Shown here: piece by piece, positions 7,190-14,113 of the stretch | Layout: every line of letters starts with the position of its first letter | Numbering within the stretch: the first letter of the stretch is position 1 | From: JAFGMR01 sp964632755 | GTDB taxonomy: Archaea > Halobacteriota > Methanosarcinia > Methanotrichales > Methanotrichaceae | Length of the DNA stretch: 20,791 bases | Assembly (NCBI GenBank): GCA_964632755.1 | Contig: CAZWDT010000050.1 | Coordinates: forward strand, 1-20,791 | Direction: 5' to 3' | Notes under the pieces: model-generated | Databases searched by the model: none | Told to the model about the DNA's origin: nothing | The model's input: only the letters and a program-made list of their open reading frames with translations | Position numbers and translations under genes: made by a program

Positions 7190-8076
7190 ATGGCAGAAGT
7201 ATTGGTGGGCCTCCTAAGGCGGGAAGAGGCAATCGAAGCCTACGGGAGGGCGATCGAGCTGAACTCAACGAAGGCCGACTACGCCGCGATCTCCCAGGGT
7301 GTCCTGCTGCAAGAGCTTGGAATGTATGACGAGTCCATAGAGGCCTTCGGCAGGGCAATCGAGCTCGTCCCTGAGAACGACTCTAAAATGCTTGCCATGG
7401 TCTGGTATTTTAAGGCCAACTCCCTGTGTAACAACAACAGGTTGGAGGAGGCCCTAGCGGCCTACGATATGGTCACAGCTCTCGATCCCGGGAACAAAGG
7501 GGCCTGGCTTGGCAAAGGAATGATGCTCGAAGATCTGGGCATGTACAACCAGTCGTTGGAGGCCTTCGAAGCGGCTCTGAAGTTGGAACCTCGGCTGATC
7601 TTTGCTTGGATGAAAAAAGGAGACCTGCTCTTGAAGCTTGGCAGAAGCGCCGAATCAGAGGCGGCTTATGCCGAGGCACTGAAGATCAACGACCAGGCGA
7701 TCCTGGAGAATCCCGATGACTATTGGGCCTGGCTGAACAAGGGCAGAGCCCTCTGCAAGATGGAAGAGTACGAAAGGGCAGTCGATGCTTACAATAGGTG
7801 CATAGAGACCTCTTCGCCCTCTTTCCCCTCATTCGAGCCGGCCTTGGTGGGCAAGGGCGACGCCTTCCAAGCCCTGGGCAGGAACAAGGAGGCATTGGCA
7901 GCCTACATAGAGGCAATCGAGCTCTATCCGCTGGATCCCAAGGCCTGGCAAAAGGGAAGGGCGAGGCACAGCTCTCCTTTGGGAGGCGGATCGAAGCGGA
8001 TATGGCCTTCACTATGGCCGAAATGCTGGGTATGAGGGCTGAAACCATCCCATATTCGCTGCAGACCATTTCATAA
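7190..8076 (+). pseudogene. TPR-repeat protein, front-truncated and frameshifted near the 3' end
   Basis: The reading frame holds about seven tetratricopeptide repeats of the style used by the exported TPR genes further right (EAIEAYGRAIEL, ESIEAFGRAIELVPEN, AYIEAIELYPLDPKAW). It begins inside a repeat, with no signal peptide. The frame extends up to 7094, but Met at 7190 is the first start with purine-rich sequence before it. At about 7951-7957 the frame leaves the family pattern and ends at 8035 in unrelated residues. The -1 frame continues the pattern (GRRIEADMAFTMAEMLGM) to a stop at 8076, matching the GRRIEGDWAFQMAEKLGY end of the gene at 16711-17991. A base loss, a sequencing error or a true -1 frameshift could explain this. 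Confidence 0.75.
7951..7957 (+). other. Slippery-type heptamer at the TPR frame break
   Basis: In the zero frame the sequence is A AAG GGA, which fits the X XXY YYZ pattern of -1 frameshift sites. Slipping back one base gives exactly the frame that restores the family C-terminus. No downstream pseudoknot was established. Confidence 0.4.
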
Positions 8077-8115
8077 TTCGACGATGATGTGCCACAAGGG
8101 GGAGGCTCGAAGCTC

Positions 8116-8655
8116 TTGAAGATCATAGCACTGATCGGCAGTCCAAGACGGGAAGGAAACACGGAGATCCTTGTGGAGCAGGTTCTGGAAGGATGCAGGA
8201 TCAAAGGACATGAGGTGGAGAAGATCCGTCTCTATGATCATGAGATCTTGCCATGTCTCGACTGCCGCAGATGTAAGAAGGGCAGCTTGATCTGTCCCTT
8301 GGATGATGGGATGAAGGCGATCTATGACCGACTGGAGGAGGCAGATGCGATCGTCTTTGGCACGCCCATCTACTGGTACGGACCAACAGCCAAGATGAAG
8401 CAACTCATAGACCGGCTGAGGCCCTTCATTGCAAACGGCAAGCTCAAAGGCAAGGCGGGACTGGTCGTGGTTCCTTCAGAAGAGGGCCCTTCATGCTGCG
8501 GGCCGTTGATGGAGATGTTCAGGATGTCCTTCGATTACCTGGGAATGACGTTCAAGGGAAGCGTCCTCGCCAAAGCCTACGAAAAAGGAGAGGTAAGGGA
8601 GCATCCCGAGGAGCTGGAAGAGGCAAGGGCTCTGGGGTTCGGCATTGCTGATTAG
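8116..8655 (+). CDS. Iron-sulfur flavoprotein (Isf-like, flavodoxin fold)
   Basis: The protein has the FMN reductase/flavodoxin-like fold with the FMN phosphate loop GSPRREGNTE near the start and TPIYWYGPTAKMKQLIDR in the middle. Between them lies a compact cysteine cluster, CLDCRRCKKGSLIC, which should hold a 4Fe-4S cluster. Counted from TTG at 8116 the cysteines are C47, C50, C53 and C60, almost the spacing I recall for Methanosarcina thermophila Isf. A longer frame opens at GTG 8089, but 8116 has a GGGGGAGG ribosome site about 11 bases upstream and gives the usual MKIIALIGSPR start. The role is probably electron transfer or detoxification of oxidants in the cytoplasm. A hairpin follows the stop. 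Confidence 0.85.
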   Translation: MKIIALIGSPRREGNTEILVEQVLEGCRIKGHEVEKIRLYDHEILPCLDCRRCKKGSLICPLDDGMKAIYDRLEEADAIVFGTPIYWYGPTAKMKQLIDRLRPFIANGKLKGKAGLVVVPSEEGPSCCGPLMEMFRMSFDYLGMTFKGSVLAKAYEKGEVREHPEELEEARALGFGIAD

Positions 8656-8675
8656 CGGCAATGGCGTCCAACGGA

Positions 8676-8706
8676 TGGGGGGAGCATAACGGCTTATCCT
8701 CCCCCA
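8676..8706 (+). terminator. Hairpin after the iron-sulfur flavoprotein gene
   Basis: About 12 base pairs with two mismatches form a stem (GGGGGAG side paired with CTCCCCC side, then ATAA with TTAT) around a CGGC loop, 20 bases after the stop. A short T run follows at about 8722-8727. It may end the transcript. Confidence 0.45.
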
Positions 8707-8797
8707 AAAATATATATCCTATTTTTAGTGTAATACACAGAAGCCCATAATCCGGCCTTACGACCAAGTCGCTTGCGAGACCTTCCAAAAGGGAGCT

Positions 8798-8816
8798 TGG
8801 CTATATAATGCTTATA
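8798..8816 (+). promoter_or_regulatory. TATA promoter for the PAS-domain gene
   Basis: GGCTATATAATGCTTATATG contains a strong TATA box at about 8801-8808. A start site about 25 bases downstream, near 8830, would give a leader of about 40 bases before TTG 8872. A second A/T-rich run, AAAAATATATAT, lies at 8706-8717. Confidence 0.5.
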
Positions 8817-8871
8817 TGTCATCGACTCATTGCTCGATCTATATGTGTTTACATCTCGGGGGGAATGCTCA

Positions 8872-10095
8872 TTGGATTTAAGGGATGATCTGGACCAGAT
8901 CTACCAAGCCAAGCACCTCTTCGACTCCTTGGGGCTGGGGCTGGTGGTGACCGGAGAGCATTGGCGTTTCTTGTACGTCAATCCAGCCTTTGCTACCATG
9001 ATGAATTCTCTACCTGATGAGATGATGGGCAAGTCCATGGACGAGTTCGTCCCAGCCGATGAGCTTCCCCGTCTGGGGGTGGCTCGAAGGTTGCGATTGA
9101 CTGGGGAGACGACCCTCTATGAGCTTCGCCTCATAAGGGAGGACGGGGATCTCCATGTAAGGATTGCAGGAGCCCCACGCTGGCAAGATGGTCGGGTGGT
9201 GGGGAGCATATCCTTGATAGCCGATATCAGCGATCTGCATCGCTCCAAGAATGAGTTGGAGAAACGGGTGGAGGAGGGGACGGCCAGGTTGACCAGGCTG
9301 AACGATGAGCTCCTGCAGGAGATTGAAGCGCGAAAACAGACGGAGAAGCGTTTAAGGAAGAGCAACGCCCGCTATCTGGCTCTTGTGGAGGATCTCCCCG
9401 CCCTGGTATGTCGAATTCTGCCCGATGGCACCTTCACCTACGTCAACAAGGGGCTTTGTCTATTATTCGGCAAGAGGGAAGACGAGCTTGTGGGACAGAA
9501 GATCATCTCGCTAACAGTTGACCGGAAGAGGGGGTGGCCAGAGGTCAACTTGGCTAAACTGGAGCGGGAGATGCCAGAGAGCATCGCCGGTGAAAACCGT
9601 CTGATCGATGATTCGGGGCAAGTGCGCTGGATTAGGTGGAATCTCAAGGCCATATTCGGCGAATTCGGCCGGGATGTGGAATTCCAGATGGTAGGGCTTG
9701 ACATCACAGAAGGCAAGCGGATTGCTGAGGCCTTGGCCGAGAGCGAGGCTCGTTTCAGGGCCATCTTCGAGGACAATGCACTGGGAATGATGATGACCGA
9801 CTTGAAGGGAAGGACGCTCCTAATGAATCGGGCACTGCAGAAGGCCCTGGGATACACATCGCGAGAGGTCAGCGAGATCGGATTCTCCGAGATCGTCCAT
9901 CTGCCGAAAGGGCCGGAGGAAGTGAGGCTCCTGGAGGAGCTGCTGGATGGAAGGCTGGAGCATATCCAACTGATCAAGAGCTTCAAACGGAAGGACGGCA
10001 CATTCATACAGGGACGAATGACTCTCTTCCTCGTCTCTGATGATGATGGGGCGCGCTTTGGCATCGTCATGTTGGACTGCAATCCAACTTCATGA
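8872..10095 (+). CDS. Triple PAS-domain sensor protein without an output domain
   Basis: Three PAS domains are visible, numbered from the frame start at 8830: residues 25-133 (LGLVVTGEHWRFLYVNPAF), 181-295 (GTFTYVNKGLCLLFGKREDELVGQ) and 305-417 (MMTDLKGRTLLMNRALQKALGYTSREVSEIG). A coiled-coil linker joins the first two (about 138-180; NELEKRVEEGTARLTRLNDELLQEIEARKQTEKRL). PAS domains sense ligands, redox state or light and usually drive a kinase, but the chain ends straight after PAS3 with no histidine kinase, GGDEF or DNA-binding part. No membrane segment is seen, so it is cytoplasmic. TTG at 8872 is preferred because GGGGGGAA lies just upstream. It may act as a partner of a separate kinase, or be the front of a lost hybrid gene. 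Confidence 0.8.
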   Translation: MDLRDDLDQIYQAKHLFDSLGLGLVVTGEHWRFLYVNPAFATMMNSLPDEMMGKSMDEFVPADELPRLGVARRLRLTGETTLYELRLIREDGDLHVRIAGAPRWQDGRVVGSISLIADISDLHRSKNELEKRVEEGTARLTRLNDELLQEIEARKQTEKRLRKSNARYLALVEDLPALVCRILPDGTFTYVNKGLCLLFGKREDELVGQKIISLTVDRKRGWPEVNLAKLEREMPESIAGENRLIDDSGQVRWIRWNLKAIFGEFGRDVEFQMVGLDITEGKRIAEALAESEARFRAIFEDNALGMMMTDLKGRTLLMNRALQKALGYTSREVSEIGFSEIVHLPKGPEEVRLLEELLDGRLEHIQLIKSFKRKDGTFIQGRMTLFLVSDDDGARFGIVMLDCNPTS

Positions 10096-10221
10096 CCTCC
10101 GGCCCATGTTGCGATCGTGCAGAGGATTGTCAGGCATAAGTAGCTCCATGATAGGGACAAAGCATGCCCCACTAAGGCGGGCTCAATGGAATGGCCTCAG
10201 CCTACATCCACGACGCTTGCC

Positions 10222-10350
10222 TTAGAATCCGATCCTCGGTATCTCGGCCTCCTTGAGGTTGTCGGCCATGGTCCAGAAATGGGCCTCCCCGTGGTGTATC
10301 CTGAAGATCTCCAGGAGCTTATCCTCTGGCCCTTTGACCAGGGGCTTCAA
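10222..10350 (-). pseudogene. C-terminal fragment of a small protein, possibly a PNPOx-like flavin-binding family
   Basis: The minus strand has 42 open codons with natural-looking composition (KPLVKGPEDKLLEIFRIHHG, then EAHFWTMADNLKEAEIPRI) and a stop. Two codons upstream is a stop, and no proper start or ribosome site is present. The ending resembles small pyridoxamine-phosphate-oxidase-like proteins of methanogens as I remember them; I could not verify this. It is probably the tail of a lost gene. Confidence 0.4.
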
Positions 10351-10371
10351 GAACTACCTCTCCTCGATCAG

Positions 10372-10398
10372 GCGGGCTCGAACTCGTTGTTCGCAAGG
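10372..10398 (+). repeat. 27-bp inverted repeat, arm 1
   Basis: This segment is the reverse complement of 11245-11271 with one mismatch (26 of 27). The partner lies inside the SNase-like gene and encodes LANNEFEPA. Confidence 0.75.
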
Positions 10399-10477
10399 AT
10401 TCTACGAGAGAAGGGGCTACGAGATCCTCCGAAAGGCGGGGATATATCTCGGGATGGGGCAAGCTCTCGCATACTGG
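10397..10477 (+). pseudogene. Fragment resembling a GNAT acetyltransferase C-terminus
   Basis: The frame reads GFYERRGYEILRKAGIYLG, then MGQALAYW. The FYERRGY run is typical of the last strand and helix of GNAT acetyltransferases. Preceding GNAT-like codons (SNSLFAR) lie in another frame, one base off. It has no start of its own and runs on into poor sequence. The call is tentative. Confidence 0.3.
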
Positions 10478-10810
10478 GTGGGGGTGGAAGGAGCTGGGAT
10501 GAGGTGGAGTGGTCGCCTGGCCTGAATATACGGGCGAAGGTCGATCGAAGCCACGAATGGGATGTGGAGAATAAAGAATTCGATGGGATTCGAGGCGTCA
10601 ATCCCATAAATGGTCGATCTCGATGATTGGATGATTCTACCTTCCCCCCCGACGGATATCGTAGCTGGTAGTCACATCACACCGGTTCCGAGGGACGGGC
10701 AGGCAAGGACGTAATGATCGCCACTTGGAACGCTCCCACAAGCGATATTGGCGAAATCGGCAAGCTCGAGAGCTCCGGGACCAAAACGCTTTTCGCTACA
10801 TATCATCATT

Positions 10811-11677
10811 ATGCTTTGCATGGGTTGGAGCCTGCCTGGAGCGTTTTCCCGTCTGTTGCTGGCAATGGTCATGGTCATGGTCTTGCCGGCATATGCCTTC
10901 CCCGCAGAGGTTAGCGGGATTGTGACCAACGTCGAAGATGGAAATACCTTCGACCTCTCGATAGTCGAAGGCGACCCCAGGATAACGGCAAGCCTGATCA
11001 GCGTCAGGTTGGCCGATCTCGTCTGCCCCGATATCGCCACGGCAGAGGGGCAGTCCTCCAGATACTACGCCCAATCGAATCTTCAGGACCGCCTGGTCTA
11101 CCTCGATATAGACGATAAGTCCGGACAGGATTCATATGGCCGGTGGGTGGCCGTGGTATACCTATCGGACTTCGGCGGCTTCATCAATAGAAGCCTGAAC
11201 TTTAACCGCATCCTGGTCGACTCCGGCCATGCCTGCATCTTGGACCTCGCGAACAACGAGTTCGAGCCCGCGAGCTGGTGGGGGGGATACATCCCCATCT
11301 CGGCATGTATCGATTCGAGCCTTCAAAGGCCGATCATCTCCAGCGATGATGCATGGGCCTACCGGGGCTCTGGGGAGAAAGGCCGGCCAGATCCATACGA
11401 TCCCTCGAAGAGGATCTCTGGAAGCTACATCGGAGACCGTGTTAGCGGAGCTTACCATTACCCATCCTGCTATTGGGCCTCGCAGATCAGTTCCGAGAAC
11501 CGCATGTGGTTCAACTCACCCGAGGAGGCGATATCCTATGGCTATTGGCCTTGCCAGATCTGTAATCCGCCCACGGGCGCCTACTTCATAGCCGATCCAG
11601 TGCTTGGCTCTGTCCCTTCGTATCCTTCGTGGGGTGGTGTGACCGGGGAGAGATACCGCGGAGGAGATTGGCTCTAG
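10811..11677 (+). CDS. Exported SNase-fold protein with C-terminal Ada-like zinc module
   Basis: Numbering from the upstream TTG (10748), the chain has a hydrophobic signal segment (about 35-52, LLLAMVMVMVLPAYAFPA). A staphylococcal-nuclease-like barrel follows (about 54-165; GIVTNVEDGNTFDLSI, ISVRLADLVCPDI, YGRWVAVVYL, NRILVDSGHA). Near the end is an Ada-like metal module (about 225-275; YIGDRVSGAYHYPSCYWA, PCQICNPP, with H237, C241, C269 and C272). In SNase the nuclease residues are Arg-Glu-Arg. The two arginines have candidates here (R87, R132), but the usual D-x-PE motif reads LVCPDI, so activity is uncertain. The pairing of these folds occurs in other archaeal exported proteins, by recall. 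ATG 10811 or 10820 is the likely start; no clear ribosome site helps decide. Confidence 0.75.
   Translation: MLCMGWSLPGAFSRLLLAMVMVMVLPAYAFPAEVSGIVTNVEDGNTFDLSIVEGDPRITASLISVRLADLVCPDIATAEGQSSRYYAQSNLQDRLVYLDIDDKSGQDSYGRWVAVVYLSDFGGFINRSLNFNRILVDSGHACILDLANNEFEPASWWGGYIPISACIDSSLQRPIISSDDAWAYRGSGEKGRPDPYDPSKRISGSYIGDRVSGAYHYPSCYWASQISSENRMWFNSPEEAISYGYWPCQICNPPTGAYFIADPVLGSVPSYPSWGGVTGERYRGGDWL
11245..11271 (-). repeat. 27-bp inverted repeat, arm 2 (inside the SNase-like gene)
   Basis: Partner of 10372-10398 about 870 bases away in opposite orientation. On the plus strand it is coding sequence for the region after the SNase fold. Confidence 0.75.
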
Positions 11678-11822
11678 CCCGCGCCTTCAGAGGGTGCTTG
11701 GCGGGATTTCCCCTATTGAAATGCCGGAATTCGATGCAGCTTGGCTGCTAAGCCGCTCTTTCAAAGGAGGCATGGCGGCAGCATTGATCGCCCCGGCATC
11801 TCGATGGAGATAACATACAAAT

Positions 11823-11835
11823 GGTTGCCCCAACC
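11823..11835. other. Perfect 5-bp palindrome upstream of the TATA box
   Basis: GGTTG-CCC-CAACC. Its core TTGCCCCAAC recurs at 11903-11912 on the other side of the TATA box, so the pair could be operator sites. Confidence 0.3.
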
Positions 11836-11841
11836 GGTGCA

Positions 11842-11866
11842 AAGGCTTATATACATAAATTATATC
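11842..11866 (+). promoter_or_regulatory. TATA promoter for the exported lectin-like gene
   Basis: AGGCTTATATACATAAATTATATC is a strong archaeal TATA region. Transcription would begin near 11875-11880, leaving a leader of about 70 bases, long for this window. Confidence 0.6.
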
Positions 11867-11883
11867 AAATTACAGTTTAGAAT

Positions 11884-11913
11884 GGTTGAGGCTTGGATGG
11901 CATTGCCCCAACT
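11884..11913 (+). promoter_or_regulatory. Hairpin in the 5' leader of the lectin-like gene
   Basis: GGTTGAGGC pairs with GCCCCAACT with one mismatch around a 12-base loop. It lies in the predicted leader, before the ribosome site AGGTGAT at 11936-11942. It could act on mRNA stability or translation, or be an operator. Confidence 0.4.
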
Positions 11914-11947
11914 ATGAGGTAGGATTTATTGATGTAGGTGATATAAA

Positions 11948-12949
11948 ATGAAACTAACCTCGATCGTCCCCGTTTTCATGGCACTTGCCCTATGGCTGGG
12001 CTTTGCCTCGGCTGATGAGTACTTTATCGTTGGATCGGAGGGCTTCGTTCCGGGCAGCAATGTAGACTACTTCAATACCTATGGATGTGGTGGAGCATAT
12101 ATTGGCTCGGGCGCCGGCGCCCTGGTAGCTCCAGTCCATCTGCCCCAGGGAGCGACTGTAACCGAGTTCAAAGTCTTCTTCGATGATAATTCCCAATACG
12201 ATATGACCGTCTATCTCGATTCCCAGAAAATGACCTTATGCGGCTACAGTAGTTTGGCAATGGTCAATTCGGCGGGAATTAGCGGATACGGATCTGCAAT
12301 TGATAATACGATCTCCAGTCCAGTAATCGATAATACGCAAAAGAGCTACCTCATTTATGCTTTCACTAACTCTTCGAGCTCCGATCTCAAGATAAAGGGT
12401 GCCCTGGTCACATATACTACGGAGACTACGGAGCCCACATCGTCGACCTCAGATCCCTGGGTTGCGATAGACGATTTGGGACGCATGCATTACTTCGTGA
12501 TAGGCGCAGATCATGCCCTCTGGGACAACATGGGCGGCAGCTGGTACTATCTGGGCGGGTATATCACTTCGAATCCCTGCGCGGTGCCAAGGCCGGATGA
12601 TCCCAACCATATAGTGATAGCAATAAGGGCAGGCGATGGCTCGCTCTACATCTACGACCTGAACACCGTCTCGATGACCGGCGGATGGATTGGACTCGGC
12701 GGCTCGATCTCCTCTGCGCCCTTCGCCATGGACGCCGTCTCTTACCTGAGCACATCGGTGCGGGGTGACGATGGCGCCCTTTGGGAGAACGGCATACCCC
12801 TTTGGGATCCTGGCGCTGCATCGTGGACCGGGCACGGAGGCCTGATCAGCGGAGGCCCATCGGCCGGTCTTGCAGAAGGGGCGGCAGAGGGCGGCAACTT
12901 CTCGCTGGTCGAAGAGGACGGCCTTATGGTCTTGAGGGAGACGGCTTAA
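11948..12949 (+). CDS. Exported two-domain protein: beta-sandwich plus lectin-like propeller repeats
   Basis: A signal peptide (1-22, VFMALALWLGFASA) is followed by a beta-rich domain (about 23-158) with APVHLPQGATVTEFKVFFDD, a motif I recall from many exported prokaryotic proteins of unknown role. The C-terminal part (about 165-310) has about three repeats built around ALW...W..LGG.I.S.P.A (DHALWDNMGGSWYYLGGYIT, WIGLGGSISSAPFA, GALWENGIPLW, WTGHGGLISGGPSAG). These resemble DUF346/PLL-type lectin propellers, which normally have seven blades, so this copy is short. The ATG is set by AGGTGAT six bases upstream. Likely surface-bound or secreted, binding glycans or other surface polymers. Confidence 0.75.
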   Translation: MKLTSIVPVFMALALWLGFASADEYFIVGSEGFVPGSNVDYFNTYGCGGAYIGSGAGALVAPVHLPQGATVTEFKVFFDDNSQYDMTVYLDSQKMTLCGYSSLAMVNSAGISGYGSAIDNTISSPVIDNTQKSYLIYAFTNSSSSDLKIKGALVTYTTETTEPTSSTSDPWVAIDDLGRMHYFVIGADHALWDNMGGSWYYLGGYITSNPCAVPRPDDPNHIVIAIRAGDGSLYIYDLNTVSMTGGWIGLGGSISSAPFAMDAVSYLSTSVRGDDGALWENGIPLWDPGAASWTGHGGLISGGPSAGLAEGAAEGGNFSLVEEDGLMVLRETA

Positions 12950-12994
12950 GGGAATGCCGGCGAGGGAATAAATGCAAGAAGGGCCGGGCTGGGG

Positions 12995-14056
12995 TCAGCT
13001 GATGTACCCCAGCTCCCCGGCCTTGGCGTACGCTGCCTCGGCCTCGTCCTGGCGGCCCAGCGCCTCCAGCGCCTCGCCCATCCATCGATACCTCCAGACG
13101 TTCGATGATTCGGCGTGTGCTTCTATCTCAACCTCGAATGTTTCAACAGCCCTCTCATATGAGGCGACAGCCTCGTCATGCCTGCCCATCCCCTCAAGGG
13201 CGTCGGCCTTGAACTTCCAGAACTTGGCGATCTCCGGAATCCAGGTGGTGTCGATCTCGTAGCGCTCTTCCGCCCGCTCGTAAGCATCGAGGGCCTCATC
13301 GTGCCTCCCGAGAGCCTCGAGGGCTTTGCCCTTCCAGAGCCAGGCTCCGCTCGTCTGGGTCGGGCTCATGAGGTCGAAATAGCTGTCGAAGGAATCGTTG
13401 AAGATCTCAAGGGCCGTATCACAAGCATCGATCGCCTCCTCATACCTTCCAAGCTCATAGAGGACGCATCCCTTGTTGGACCAGGCAGCAACGAGGCTTA
13501 TTGGATCGAGATCTGCAGATCCCAGATCTATCGCGCTATCGTATGCGCTGAGGGACTCGTTCCATCGGCCTTGCTCGAAGAATACAGCTCCCCTGCCCCG
13601 CCAGGCTCTGCTCTGCAAGATCCTCTCGTCTGGATCCTCGGAGACCTCGGCTGTGGCCTCACCGAAGATCGTGGCGGCCTCAGCCCGCCTTCCCATGACT
13701 ACGAGAAGTTCCGCCTTCTCGAGCTTCGCCCTCGTGTTTTTAGGATCGAGATCTATCGCCTCATCGAATGCCTCGATCGCCCGATCGAACTTGCCCAGAT
13801 CACGAAGCGCGATGGCCTTATACCGCCAGGCCTCGGCGTTCTCGGGATCGATGTCGATCGTTTTATTAAAGGCCCCTACTGCTTTTTCCAAAGAGCAGTT
13901 ATTTAGAAGCTCTTCCCCTTTTTCAAGCCAGTAATCCGCCTCCTCCTGTGCCGGAGCTGTTACGCACTGCGCAGACAGCGATACCAGGATCAGGATGAAC
14001 CCTGCCCAGATTCTCATATCTAATTGTCTCTTTCTGAATCCGTTTTTCCTGTTCAA
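12995..14056 (-). CDS. Exported TPR-repeat protein
   Basis: A signal peptide (about 14-37, MRIWAGFILILVSLSAQCVT) leads into about eight TPR units (KAVGAFNKTIDIDPENAEAW, RAIEAFDEAIDLDPKN, EAIDACDTALEIFNDS, EALDAYERAEERYE) and the family end AYAKAGELGYIS. TPRs form helical superhelices that bind partner proteins; here they would act outside the membrane. The start is TTG at 14056: residues MNRKNG align with MKGKTG and VKGKIG of sister genes, and a GGGAGTGGG leader plus a TTTTATAAAT box lie just upstream. Met14 is the alternative. The gene converges on the lectin-like gene with a 45-base gap. Confidence 0.85.
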   Translation of the reverse strand: MNRKNGFRKRQLDMRIWAGFILILVSLSAQCVTAPAQEEADYWLEKGEELLNNCSLEKAVGAFNKTIDIDPENAEAWRYKAIALRDLGKFDRAIEAFDEAIDLDPKNTRAKLEKAELLVVMGRRAEAATIFGEATAEVSEDPDERILQSRAWRGRGAVFFEQGRWNESLSAYDSAIDLGSADLDPISLVAAWSNKGCVLYELGRYEEAIDACDTALEIFNDSFDSYFDLMSPTQTSGAWLWKGKALEALGRHDEALDAYERAEERYEIDTTWIPEIAKFWKFKADALEGMGRHDEAVASYERAVETFEVEIEAHAESSNVWRYRWMGEALEALGRQDEAEAAYAKAGELGYIS

Positions 14057-14094
14057 TTCAAACCCACTCCCATTGAACTATAAATAAATGTAGA

Positions 14095-14107
14095 GATTTA
14101 TAAAACC
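14095..14107 (-). promoter_or_regulatory. TATA promoter for the 12995-14056 TPR gene
   Basis: The minus strand reads GGTTTTATAAATC, centred about 44 bases before TTG 14056. A start site near 14074 would leave an 18-base leader containing GGGAGTGGG. A second A/T-rich run, CATTTATTTATAG, lies closer. Confidence 0.55.
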
Positions 14108-14113
14108 TAGCAT

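Larger units (their letters stand above)
10096..10810. other. Non-coding stretch with gene debris
   Basis: No intact gene is supported in these 715 bases. Two short protein-like fragments on opposite strands (10222-10350 and 10397-10477) and one arm of a 27-base inverted repeat (10372-10398) are described separately. No clear TATA box is seen ahead of the SNase-like gene. Confidence 0.5.

Noticed and set aside
8830..8871. TTG 8830 as start of the PAS gene
   Set aside because: It lies at the predicted transcription start and has no ribosome site, whereas TTG 8872 follows GGGGGGAA.
10186..10626. Plus-strand frame of 146 codons as a gene
   Set aside because: Its residues follow no family pattern, the opposite strand carries a better protein-like reading in part of it, and there is no promoter or ribosome site.
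11420..11580. Ada-type DNA methyltransferase
   Set aside because: Only the small metal-binding pattern is present, in an exported protein, with no methyltransferase domain.
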